Positions 52,184-60,222 of a DNA stretch of 64,000 bases are shown here, one piece after another. Position numbers and translations under genes: made by a program. The first letter of the stretch is position 1. The number at the start of each line of letters is the position of its first letter. This DNA is from Thioclava sp. JE_KL1. Its GTDB lineage: Bacteria > Pseudomonadota > Alphaproteobacteria > Rhodobacterales > Rhodobacteraceae. The stretch spans positions 248,001-312,000 of the forward strand of contig NZ_WBJS01000004.1 in NCBI RefSeq assembly GCF_009296265.1, in the 5' to 3' direction. The notes beneath the pieces are model-generated. The model saw only the letters and a list, made by a program, of their open reading frames with translations, did no database searches and was not told the origin of the DNA.

Positions 52184-53280
52184 GTAACAAGCACCCGTCC
52201 GATATTCCTCCGCGCGGAGAGACCAAATCCTCCCGCGGGCAAACCGTGCTGCGGGCGATCCTCGCGGTGGGCGGCGGCCTCGTGCTGGTCGTGCTGGGCT
52301 CGCTCCTCGTCGATTTCGGCCTCGCCCCCAGCTGGCTGACCGGCGCCACCCGCGACCAGAGCGAAGCCGAGACCGCCGCGGCGCAAAGCGGCGGCGAGAC
52401 CAAGCAGGCCGCGCTGTTCCAGCCGCCTGCGGAAAGCACCATCCCCGATGACGATTTCGGCAAATCGGTGCGCCGCGGCATGGCGATCTTCAACGACACC
52501 GGCACCAACGCGCATGACTTCGTGGGCAACGACCTGTCCTGTTCGAACTGCCACCTCGATGCGGGCCGTCAGGCCTATTCCGCGCCGATGTGGGCGGCCT
52601 ACCCGGTCTATCCGAAATATCGCGGCAAGAACAAAATGGTGAACACCATGGAGGACCGCATCAAGGGCTGCTTCACCTATTCGATGAACGCGCAAGGCTC
52701 GCCCTCGGGTGGCCCGCCGCCCTATGGCTCGGATGTCTATCGCGACCTGCAGGCCTATTTCTTCTGGATGTCAAAGGGCCTGCCCACGGGCGAGAAGCCG
52801 GAAGGCGCAGGCTTCGGCAAGATCGACAAGCCCGCGCAAGAGCCCTCGCGCCAGCGCGGCGAAGAGGTCTTCGCCGAGAACTGCGCGGTCTGCCACGGCG
52901 CCGACGGTCAGGGTCAGAAAGACATCAACGGCAAGGTCGTCTTCCCGCCGCTCTGGGGGCCGCACAGCTTCAACTGGGGCGCGGGCATGCACAAGGTCGA
53001 CGCCGCCGCCGCCTTCATCAAGCACAACATGCCGCTGTCGGAGCCGAACAAGCTCAGCGTGCAGGAAGCCTGGGACGTGGCCGCCTTCGTCGACAGCCAT
53101 CCGCGCCCGAACGACCCGCGCCAGATCGGCGACGTGACGGTGAAGGACGCCTTCGACAAATGGCACCACAAGCACCAGGGCTTCTACGGCAAGAAAGTCG
53201 ATGGGGAGCTGATGGGGCCGGGCTACCCGTCCGGCGATCAGGCCTCCGTGCCCGCGCAAAACGAAAACTCGGGCGGCTAA
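52180..53280 (+). CDS. tsdA: membrane-anchored dihaem cytochrome c, TsdA-like
   Basis: A 366-aa protein with a TM at about residues 23-45, haem sites CSNCH (121-125) and CAVCH (235-239). LSCSNCHLDAGR, APMWAAYPVYPKYR and DRIKGCFTYSMN match thiosulfate dehydrogenase TsdA. C164 stands where TsdA has its unusual Cys haem ligand at the catalytic haem. TsdA is usually soluble and periplasmic; here it is tethered and joined to an oxidase operon. It probably oxidises thiosulfate to tetrathionate or the reverse, or acts on a related sulfur donor. Confidence 0.82.
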   Translation: MSNKHPSDIPPRGETKSSRGQTVLRAILAVGGGLVLVVLGSLLVDFGLAPSWLTGATRDQSEAETAAAQSGGETKQAALFQPPAESTIPDDDFGKSVRRGMAIFNDTGTNAHDFVGNDLSCSNCHLDAGRQAYSAPMWAAYPVYPKYRGKNKMVNTMEDRIKGCFTYSMNAQGSPSGGPPPYGSDVYRDLQAYFFWMSKGLPTGEKPEGAGFGKIDKPAQEPSRQRGEEVFAENCAVCHGADGQGQKDINGKVVFPPLWGPHSFNWGAGMHKVDAAAAFIKHNMPLSEPNKLSVQEAWDVAAFVDSHPRPNDPRQIGDVTVKDAFDKWHHKHQGFYGKKVDGELMGPGYPSGDQASVPAQNENSGG

Positions 53281-53304
53281 GCCTTTCCCTTAGACGACCC
53301 GAAC

Positions 53305-53336
53305 GGGCCGGCGCAGCGATGCGCCGGTCCTTTTTT
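53305..53336 (+). terminator. intrinsic terminator of the oxidase operon
   Basis: GGGCCGGCGCA (53305-53315), loop GCGA, TGCGCCGGTCC (53320-53330) then six T. It is a strong rho-independent terminator after the TsdA-like gene. Confidence 0.92.
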
Positions 53337-53385
53337 GCGCCCCTTTGAACCCTCCGCGCGCTTGCCTTTGGCGGCCTGCGCTGCA

Positions 53386-53405
53386 ATATGTATGGCGGAA
53401 CATAT
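53386..53405. promoter_or_regulatory. candidate ModE-type operator upstream of modA
   Basis: ATATGT (53386-53391) and ACATAT (53400-53405) are inverted around 8 bases and lie 14 bases before the modA start. ModE-type (Mo-box) operators in front of modABC are AT-rich dyads of this kind, and the position would allow molybdate repression. Confidence 0.5.
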
Positions 53406-53418
53406 CGAAGGAGGCCCC

Positions 53419-54168
53419 ATGTCCCTGCCCCGCATCCTCGCCCTTGCGCTGATCCCGGCGAGCCTCGCGCTGCCCGCCCGCGCCGAGGACGTCACGATCT
53501 TCGCCGCCGCCTCGATGAAGACCGCGCTCGATCAAGTGGCGAAAGCATGGGAAGCCCAGACCGGCGACGTGGCGCATATCTCCTACGCGGGCTCGGGCGC
53601 GCTGGCTCGTCAGATCGCCGCCGGGGCACCGGCCGACATCTATATCTCCGCCAATCCGTGCTGGATGGAGACGGTCGCGAGGACGGGCCGCATCGAGGCG
53701 CAAGAGGACCTGCTGGCCAATCACCTCGTCCTGATCGCCCATGACCCGAAGGCCGCGCCGGTGACGATCTCTGCGGATCTGGACATCAAAGCGCTCCTGC
53801 AGGGCGGCAAGCTCGCGATGTCGCTGGTGAACGCGGTGCCTGCGGGGCAATACGGCAAGGCGGCGCTGGAGCATTACGGCCTCTGGACCAAGGTGGAGCC
53901 CGAGGTCGCGCAGGCCGACAACGTGCGCGCGACGCTGGCGATGGTGGCCCTTGGCGCCGCTCCTTACGGGATCACCTACGCGACCGATGCCGTGGCCGAA
54001 CCGCGCGTGCATGTCGTGGCGACCTTCCCCGCGGACAGCCACCCGCCGATCCGCTACCCCGCGGCCCGGCTCACCCAGAGCGACGCGGCCAAAAGCTTCT
54101 ACGCCGAGCTGAAATCCGATGAAGCCGCAAAAATCTTCCACGACCAAGGCTTCGAGACGCTGAAATGA
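53419..54168 (+). CDS. modA: molybdate ABC transporter substrate-binding protein
   Basis: A 249-aa periplasmic protein with a signal peptide (cleavage near residue 22, ARA/E). The ModA ligand loops are visible: FAAASMKTALDQ, YAGSGALARQI and the Asp-Ile-Tyr-Ile-Ser-Ala-Asn-x-x-W-M strand. ATG 53419 has GAAGGAGG upstream and fits the signal peptide; the frame also has an ATG at 53392-53394 region with weaker support. It is followed by modB with a 4-base overlap. Confidence 0.93.
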   Translation: MSLPRILALALIPASLALPARAEDVTIFAAASMKTALDQVAKAWEAQTGDVAHISYAGSGALARQIAAGAPADIYISANPCWMETVARTGRIEAQEDLLANHLVLIAHDPKAAPVTISADLDIKALLQGGKLAMSLVNAVPAGQYGKAALEHYGLWTKVEPEVAQADNVRATLAMVALGAAPYGITYATDAVAEPRVHVVATFPADSHPPIRYPAARLTQSDAAKSFYAELKSDEAAKIFHDQGFETLK

Positions 54169-54860
54169 GCTGGCTGTCGCCCTCCGACTGGCAAGCGGTT
54201 GTCCTGTCGCTGAAAGTGGCGGGCTGGGCGACGCTGCTGTCGCTGCCGCCGGGTCTGTTCGTGGCCTATGCGCTGGCCCGCTGGCGCTTTCCCGGGCGCA
54301 GCCTCGTCAACGGGCTGGTGCATCTGCCGCTGATCCTGCCGCCCGTCGTCACCGGCTACCTGCTGTTGATCGGCTTCGCGCCGAACGGAGTGATTGGGGC
54401 GGCGCTGGCGAAGATCGGGGTCACGGTCGCCTTCTCGTGGCGCGGCGCGGCGCTGGCCGCCGGGATCATGGCCTTTCCGCTGATGGTGCGCGCGATCCGG
54501 CTCGCGATCGAGGCGGTGGACCCGAAGCTGGAACAGGCGGCCTCAACCCTCGGGGCCTCGCGCATCGCCAGTTTCGCAACGATCACCCTGCCTCTGATCC
54601 TGCCGGGAATCCTCGCGGGCTCCATCACCGCCTTCGCCAAGGCGATGGGAGAATTCGGCGCGACGATCACATTCGTGTCGAACATCCCCGGCCAGACCCA
54701 GACCCTGCCGCTCGCGATCTATTCGCAATTGCAGGTGCCGGGCGGCGAGGCGGATGCCGCGCGGCTGGTGGTGATCTCGGTCACGCTGGCGCTTGGCGCG
54801 CTGTTGGTCTCGGAGTGGCTGGCGCGACGGATCGCGGCGCGGATCGCGGGGCATAACTGA
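54165..54860 (+). CDS. modB: molybdate ABC transporter permease
   Basis: A 231-aa polytopic permease with about five membrane helices, starting SWLSPSDWQAVVLSLKVA. The EAA loop is EQAASTLGASRIASFATITLPLILPG (about residues 123-148), the cytosolic contact with ModC. It is translationally coupled to modA and, via a TGATG junction, to modC. With them it imports molybdate for Mo-cofactor enzymes. Confidence 0.94.
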   Translation: MSWLSPSDWQAVVLSLKVAGWATLLSLPPGLFVAYALARWRFPGRSLVNGLVHLPLILPPVVTGYLLLIGFAPNGVIGAALAKIGVTVAFSWRGAALAAGIMAFPLMVRAIRLAIEAVDPKLEQAASTLGASRIASFATITLPLILPGILAGSITAFAKAMGEFGATITFVSNIPGQTQTLPLAIYSQLQVPGGEADAARLVVISVTLALGALLVSEWLARRIAARIAGHN

Positions 54861-55936
54861 TGCTGGAAATCTCGCTCAGCCATCGCCTGCCCGCGCTCGA
54901 TCTGGACGTCAATTTCACCGCGCCCGAAGGCGTCACCGCGCTGTTTGGCCCGTCCGGCGCGGGCAAGACGACGGTGGTGAACGCGGTCGCCGGGCTGCTG
55001 CGTCCCGACCGGGGGCGGATCGTGGTGAATGGCGAGGTGCTGCTCGATACCGAGGCCGGCATCTGCCTGCGACCCCACAAGCGCCGCATCGGCTATGTCT
55101 TTCAGGACGCCCGGCTTTTCCCACATCTCAGCGTGAAATCGAACCTGCTCTACGGACAACGTTTCAACAAAACCAAGACCGCGCCGGAGTTCGACCGCAT
55201 CATCGACATGCTCGGTCTCGGCGCACTGCTGGAGCGCCGTCCGGCCGCACTTTCGGGCGGCGAGAAGAGCCGTGTCGCCTTGGGACGCGCGATCCTGTCG
55301 AACCCGCGGATGCTTCTGATGGACGAACCTCTGGCCGCGCTGGATGCCGCGCGGAAGGCGGAAATTCTTCCTTATATCGAGCGGTTACGGGACGAAGTTA
55401 AACTGCCCATCCTCTATGTCAGCCACGCCCCCGCCGAGGTCGCGCGGCTTGCGACCTCGATCGCGCTGATCGAGACCGGACGCCTGCGCGGCTTCGGCCC
55501 CGCGCGCGAGATTCTGTCCGATCCGACGCTCGCCCCGGCGCTTGGGCAACGCGAAGCGGGTGCAGTCATTTCGGGGCGTGTCATGGAGCAAGAAGCAGAC
55601 GGCTTGGCCCGGATCGAGACCGCGGGCGGGCCAGTGCTGCTGCCCTATCCGGCGGGCCAGCCCGGCCAATCGCTGCGGCTGCGCATCCATGCGGGCGACG
55701 TGACACTGGCAGTCGGGCACCCCGAGGGGCTGTCCGCGCTCAATATCCTGCCTGTCACGGTCGCGGAGCTGCGCCCCGCGGGTCCGCCCAGCGTCTACGT
55801 GCGCCTGAAGATGGGTGACGAGCATCTGCTGGCCCGGCTCACCACCCGCTCGGTCGAGGCACTTCGCCTGACCGAGGGGATGGCGTGCCACGCGATCATC
55901 AAGGCGATGTCGGTGGCCTCCGAGGATGTGGGCTAG
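54860..55936 (+). CDS. modC: molybdate ABC transporter ATPase
   Basis: A 358-aa ATPase: Walker A GPSGAGKTT (about residues 29-37), LSGGEKSRVALGRA signature, MDEPLAALD Walker B region, and a C-terminal TOBE (molybdate-binding) domain (about 235-355) that usually gives feedback control. Start ATG at 54860 shares its A with the modB stop. It converges on putA with only 6 bases between the stop codons, so both may end in shared sequence. Confidence 0.94.
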   Translation: MLEISLSHRLPALDLDVNFTAPEGVTALFGPSGAGKTTVVNAVAGLLRPDRGRIVVNGEVLLDTEAGICLRPHKRRIGYVFQDARLFPHLSVKSNLLYGQRFNKTKTAPEFDRIIDMLGLGALLERRPAALSGGEKSRVALGRAILSNPRMLLMDEPLAALDAARKAEILPYIERLRDEVKLPILYVSHAPAEVARLATSIALIETGRLRGFGPAREILSDPTLAPALGQREAGAVISGRVMEQEADGLARIETAGGPVLLPYPAGQPGQSLRLRIHAGDVTLAVGHPEGLSALNILPVTVAELRPAGPPSVYVRLKMGDEHLLARLTTRSVEALRLTEGMACHAIIKAMSVASEDVG

Positions 55937-55942
55937 CGGGGT

Positions 55943-58900
55943 TTACCCCGCCAGCAGCGCCGCATTGCCGCCTGCCGCGGTGGTGTCGACGCACAGATGC
56001 CGCTCGTGGAGGACATCGGCCTTCTGCACCGCGCCGGTGGTCAGCGTCAGGATCGGCCCTTCGCGCTTGGCAAGCGCCTTGACGAGCGCGCGCGTGTCGT
56101 GGCCCCACCAGATGGCGCCCGCGATATCCTCAAGCGTCTCAAGCACTTCCGGGGCGATCTTGCCATCGGCACCGACGGCCACACCGCCCAGCTTCTCGAC
56201 CGCCTTGATCTGCGCGACCTGCGCAGCCTCGCCCGGGCCGAGGCACAGGATCGGCCCGCGCGGATAGCGGCGCAGCGTGTTCGCCTCGCCCGTCGGCCCC
56301 GGCAGTTCCAGCGCCTCGATCGGCTCGCTTGCCTCGGCCTTCGCCGCCGCTTTCGCGAGCTTCTTGCGCAGCGCATCGAGATCGGCCTTGTGGCCCCATT
56401 CGCCATTCTTCGACGACGCCTCGGGCGCCATCGCGAAGCGCGTGAGATACAGCGGACCGCCCGCTTTCGGCCCCGTGCCCGACAAACCTTCACCGCCGAA
56501 GGGCTGCGAGCCCACGACCGCGCCGATCTGGTTGCGGTTGACGTAGAGGTTGCCGACATGCAGCGCGTCCGAGACCTCCTGCACGCGGTTGTCGATCCGG
56601 CTGTGCAGACCGGCGGTCAGCCCGTAGCCGGTGGCGTTGATCGCGGCGAACACCTTCTCGATATCCTCGGCGCGATAGGTCGCGATATGCAGAACCGGGC
56701 CGAAGACCTCACGCTCCAGCGCCTCGATGCCGGAGACTTTCACCAGCGTCGGCGCGATGAAATGCCCTTTGGACGGCACGTCGAGCTTGTGCAGCACGCG
56801 GCCCTCTTTCTCGGCAGTCGCGATATAGGCGGCGATGTCTTCCTGCGCCTCGCCGTCGATCACCGGGCCGACATCGGTCGACAGATACCACGGATCGCCC
56901 AGCGACAGCTCGTCCATCGCGCCTTTGATCATCGAGATCAGCCCCTCGGCCACGTCTTCCTGCACATAGAGGCAGCGCAGCGCCGAGCAGCGTTGACCCG
57001 CCGACTGGAAGGCCGAAGCGATGATGTCGCGCGTGGCCTGTTCGGGCAGAGCGGTCGAGTCCACGATCATCGCGTTCAGACCACCGGTTTCCGCGATCAG
57101 CGGCGCGGTCGGATCGAGATTGTCGGCCATCGACCGGCGGATCATCTTCGCCGTCTCGGTCGAGCCGGTGAAGGCGATGCCCGCGATCTTCGGATTGGAC
57201 GACAGCGCCGCGCCCACCGTCTCGCCCTGACCGGGCAGCAGTTGCAGCACGTCGCGCGGCACACCCGCCTCATGCATCAGGCGCACAGCGATGGCGGCAA
57301 CGAGCGGCGTCTGCTCGGCCGGCTTCGCGATCACGCCATTGCCCGCAGCCAGCGCCGCCGAGATCTGCCCGGTGAAGATCGCCAGCGGGAAGTTCCACGG
57401 GCTGATCGCCGCGAAGATACCGCGCGCGGTCGGGTCGCTCTCTTCGGCCTGCGCCGAATAGTAATGCAGGAAGTCGACCGCCTCGCGCAATTCGCCCACG
57501 GAATCGAGCTGGCTCTTGCCCGCCTCTTTCGCGAGCACCGCGAAGAACGGCCCGAAGTTCTCCTCGTAAAGCTCCGCCACGCGGCGCAGAACGGCGGCGC
57601 GCTCAGCAACCGGCGCCTGCCAAGGGCGCGCGGCGTCGATGGCGGCCGCGACGCAGGCCTCGTCGGCCTCGGTGACCTTGGCCACCTCTTCGCCGGTCGA
57701 GGGGTTGATGACGGCCACGGCCGCGCCCGTTGCCTCGCCCGCCACCAGCGGCCCCGCATCCGGGATCGCGACATTGCGGGCGGCATCGATACACGCAAGC
57801 GTGCCCTCGTCGGTCAGATCGAAGCCCGTGGAATTCTCGCGGGACTCGGCGAACACTTCCGAGGGGAGCTTGAGCATCGCCGAACGCTCGGCATTCGCAA
57901 GCTGCACGAACGGGTCTTCCGCGATGGTCTCGGGCGCCACGTCCTCATCGACGATCTGGTGCACGAAGGAGGAGTTCGCACCGTTCTCCAGCAGGCGACG
58001 CACCAGATAGGCCAGCAGGTCGCGATGCGCGCCGACGGGGGCGTAGATGCGGCAGCGGGTGCCTTCCTCGCGGTGGACGATCTCGTGCAGACGCTCGCCC
58101 ATGCCATGCAGGCGCTGGAACTCGTAGGGACGGCCCTCGGCCATCTCGAGGATCGCCGCGACGGAATGGGCGTTATGGGTGGCGAATTGCGGATAGATGC
58201 GGTCGGTATAGCTGAAAAGCTTGCGCGCATTGGCAAGGTAGCTGACGTCGGTCGCGGCCTTCGTGGTGAACAGCGGGAAGTCCGGCAGGCCTTCGACCTG
58301 CGCGAGCTTCATCTCGGTGTCCCAATAGGCGCCCTTCACCAGACGCACCATGATCTTGCGGTCGAGCTTTTCCGCCAGCGCACCCAGCCAGTCGATCACG
58401 AGGCTCGCGCGTTTGCCGTAAGCCTGCACGACGACGCCGAACCCGTCCCAGCCGGCAAGCTCGGGGTCGGACAGAACCTCCTTGATGATCTTGAGCGAGA
58501 TCACCAGACGGTCCTGCTCCTCGGCATCGATGTTGAGGCCCATGTTCCCGGCCTTCGCGGCCTTCGCCAGATCCTTGAGCACCGGCACGATCTCGGCCAT
58601 GGCGCGCTCTTCCTTGGCGACCTCGTAGCGCGGATGCAGCGCCGAGAGCTTCACCGAGATACCGGGGTTTTCGGCCACGGGGCGGTCCTTGCAGACCTTC
58701 GCGATGGCAGCGATCGCGTCGGCATAATCCTTCGCGTAGCGCTTGGCGTCGCGCGCGGTGCGGGCGGCCTCGCCCAGCATGTCGTAGCTGTAGGTATAGC
58801 CGCGATCTTCGAGCTTCTTGGCGCGGCTCAGCGCGTCCTTGATCGTCTCGCCGAGAACGAACTGGCGGCCCATCTCCTTCATCGCGCGGCTGACGGCTGC

Positions 58901-59362
58901 GCGGATCACAGGCTCACCCAGACGGCGCACGGCACCGCGCAGCACGCCTGCCATGCCGGGCTTTTCGTCTTCGAGCACGCGGCCCGTCAGCATCAGCGCC
59001 CAGGTCGAGGCGTTGACCATCGAGGACGAGGCCGTGCCCATATGCTTGCCCCAGTCGGACGGCGCGATCTTGTCTTCAATCAGCGCGTCGATCGTCTCGG
59101 CATCGGGCACGCGCAGCATCGCCTCGGCCAGACACATCAGCGCCACGCCTTCTTGCGTGGACAGGCCATATTCCGCGAGGAAATGCTCCATCAGCGTCGG
59201 TTTGGCTTCGGTCCGGATCCGGCGCACGAGCTTCGCCGCGCGGGCAGAGATCTGCGTGCGATCACTCTCGCTCAGTTCGGCTTGGCCCTTCAGGCGCTCC
59301 AGAAGTGCGGCTTCATCGGCGAATTTCGCCTGCGTTGTGAACTGATCGAACGTGTCGCCCAT
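55943..59362 (-). CDS. putA: bifunctional proline dehydrogenase / glutamate-semialdehyde dehydrogenase
   Basis: A 1139-aa PutA. The N-terminal half has the PRODH barrel (about residues 80-490), with MVRLVKGAYWDTE and FATHNAHSVAAI as FAD/substrate motifs. The P5C dehydrogenase domain follows (about 550-1000), with AISPWNFPLAIFTGQ and catalytic Cys in SAGQRCSALR. A C-terminal extension is present. The ribbon-helix-helix DNA-binding domain of trifunctional PutA is missing, so control is left to the divergent Lrp-type gene. Confidence 0.95.
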   Translation of the reverse strand: MGDTFDQFTTQAKFADEAALLERLKGQAELSESDRTQISARAAKLVRRIRTEAKPTLMEHFLAEYGLSTQEGVALMCLAEAMLRVPDAETIDALIEDKIAPSDWGKHMGTASSSMVNASTWALMLTGRVLEDEKPGMAGVLRGAVRRLGEPVIRAAVSRAMKEMGRQFVLGETIKDALSRAKKLEDRGYTYSYDMLGEAARTARDAKRYAKDYADAIAAIAKVCKDRPVAENPGISVKLSALHPRYEVAKEERAMAEIVPVLKDLAKAAKAGNMGLNIDAEEQDRLVISLKIIKEVLSDPELAGWDGFGVVVQAYGKRASLVIDWLGALAEKLDRKIMVRLVKGAYWDTEMKLAQVEGLPDFPLFTTKAATDVSYLANARKLFSYTDRIYPQFATHNAHSVAAILEMAEGRPYEFQRLHGMGERLHEIVHREEGTRCRIYAPVGAHRDLLAYLVRRLLENGANSSFVHQIVDEDVAPETIAEDPFVQLANAERSAMLKLPSEVFAESRENSTGFDLTDEGTLACIDAARNVAIPDAGPLVAGEATGAAVAVINPSTGEEVAKVTEADEACVAAAIDAARPWQAPVAERAAVLRRVAELYEENFGPFFAVLAKEAGKSQLDSVGELREAVDFLHYYSAQAEESDPTARGIFAAISPWNFPLAIFTGQISAALAAGNGVIAKPAEQTPLVAAIAVRLMHEAGVPRDVLQLLPGQGETVGAALSSNPKIAGIAFTGSTETAKMIRRSMADNLDPTAPLIAETGGLNAMIVDSTALPEQATRDIIASAFQSAGQRCSALRCLYVQEDVAEGLISMIKGAMDELSLGDPWYLSTDVGPVIDGEAQEDIAAYIATAEKEGRVLHKLDVPSKGHFIAPTLVKVSGIEALEREVFGPVLHIATYRAEDIEKVFAAINATGYGLTAGLHSRIDNRVQEVSDALHVGNLYVNRNQIGAVVGSQPFGGEGLSGTGPKAGGPLYLTRFAMAPEASSKNGEWGHKADLDALRKKLAKAAAKAEASEPIEALELPGPTGEANTLRRYPRGPILCLGPGEAAQVAQIKAVEKLGGVAVGADGKIAPEVLETLEDIAGAIWWGHDTRALVKALAKREGPILTLTTGAVQKADVLHERHLCVDTTAAGGNAALLAG

Positions 59363-59476
59363 GCGATCCTCCCTTAAATCTGATTGTCCGATATTATGCG
59401 ATTTCCCCTAGGCGATTGGCTCAAAGATTTGCTAAGCGATGGTCTCTAAGACTTATTTTTGGAGACTCTGCAGCCC

Positions 59477-59944
59477 ATGAGTGAAGAGATCGATGCGATC
59501 GACAGGCGAATCCTCAACGAGCTCATCGCCGATGCACGCCTCCCCGTGGCTGAGATAGCGCGCAGGGTCGGCTTGTCGAAGACGCCAGTGGCCGCGCGCA
59601 TCCGCCAGATGGAGGAAACCGGCCTCATCAAGGGCTACCGGGCGATGATCTCGCCGATCAAGCTGGGGCTGACCCATGTGACCTATATCGAGCTGAAATT
59701 GAGCGATACGCGCGAGACGGCGCTGAAGGCGTTCAACGCTGCGGTGCGCGCGATCCCCGAGGTCGAAGAGTGCTACATGATCGCCGGCGGCTTCGATTAC
59801 CTCGTGAAGATCCGCGCCCGCGACATGGCCGATTACCGGCGGATCATGTCGGAGGAGCTGTCCACCCTGCCCCATGTCCATTCGTCCTCGAGCTATGTCG
59901 CGATGGAGACCGTTGTGGAGGCGAGCGCGCCGCCGCTGGAGTGA
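59477..59944 (+). CDS. putR: Lrp/AsnC family regulator, likely PutR
   Basis: A 155-aa Lrp protein: an N-terminal HTH (about residues 6-55, with IDRRILNELIADARLPVAEIARRVGLSKTPVAARI-type sequence) and a RAM effector domain with IPEVEECYMIAGGFDYLV. It is divergent from putA with 114 bases between, which is the arrangement of PutR, the proline-responsive activator of putA in alphaproteobacteria. ATG 59477 is chosen; a TTG start 18 bases earlier is possible since GGAG lies 12 bases upstream. Confidence 0.88.
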   Translation: MSEEIDAIDRRILNELIADARLPVAEIARRVGLSKTPVAARIRQMEETGLIKGYRAMISPIKLGLTHVTYIELKLSDTRETALKAFNAAVRAIPEVEECYMIAGGFDYLVKIRARDMADYRRIMSEELSTLPHVHSSSSYVAMETVVEASAPPLE

Positions 59945-60165
59945 GGGCAACGCAGGGCAGCGCCCGATCGCCGGGCGGGCGTCCCTCGCCATGTGGTCTG
60001 CACTTAATCGCGGCGAAATCCGGATAACCTCGACCCGCGCGCTTTGCCCCCCAAGCGCCCGCCCGAGGGGGCGGTCGGGCGCTGCCCGGGCCGCTTCGCG
60101 GCTGTTCCGGGCGTAGGCTCCACTTGGCCCGGGGCGACCAGCCCCGGGCCGCGCCCGTCCCTCAG
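59945..60165. repeat. intergenic GC-rich palindromic repeats (second family)
   Basis: This 221-base space has several dyads: GGGCAGCGCCC (59953-59963), GGGCGCTGCCC (around 60084-60094) with GGGCCGCTTCGCGGC, and TGGCCCGGGGCGACCAGCCCCGGGCC leading to GCGCCCG (60124-60157). The last is shared with 31207-31240. No coding gene or promoter was recognised. Confidence 0.55.
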
Positions 60166-60173
60166 CGCAATAG

Positions 60174-60200
60174 AAAAAGGCGGCAGGTCTCCCCGCCGCC
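60174..60200 (-). terminator. intrinsic terminator of the 5'-nucleotidase gene
   Basis: GGCGGCAGG (60179-60187) pairs with CCCGCCGCC (60192-60200) with one mismatch. Five A precede it (60174-60178), which read as a T-run on the minus strand. Confidence 0.8.
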
Positions 60201-60222
60201 TCTCATTCCGATAAGGCCGAAC

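Noticed and set aside
55997-59377. Open frame of 1126 codons antisense to putA
   Set aside because: It mirrors the GC-rich codon pattern of putA, has no ribosome-binding site and gives Arg/His/Asp-rich protein without any recognisable domain.
59363-59476. Lrp-type binding sites between putA and putR
   Set aside because: The region is AT-rich and must hold sites, but Lrp motifs are too loose to place by eye.
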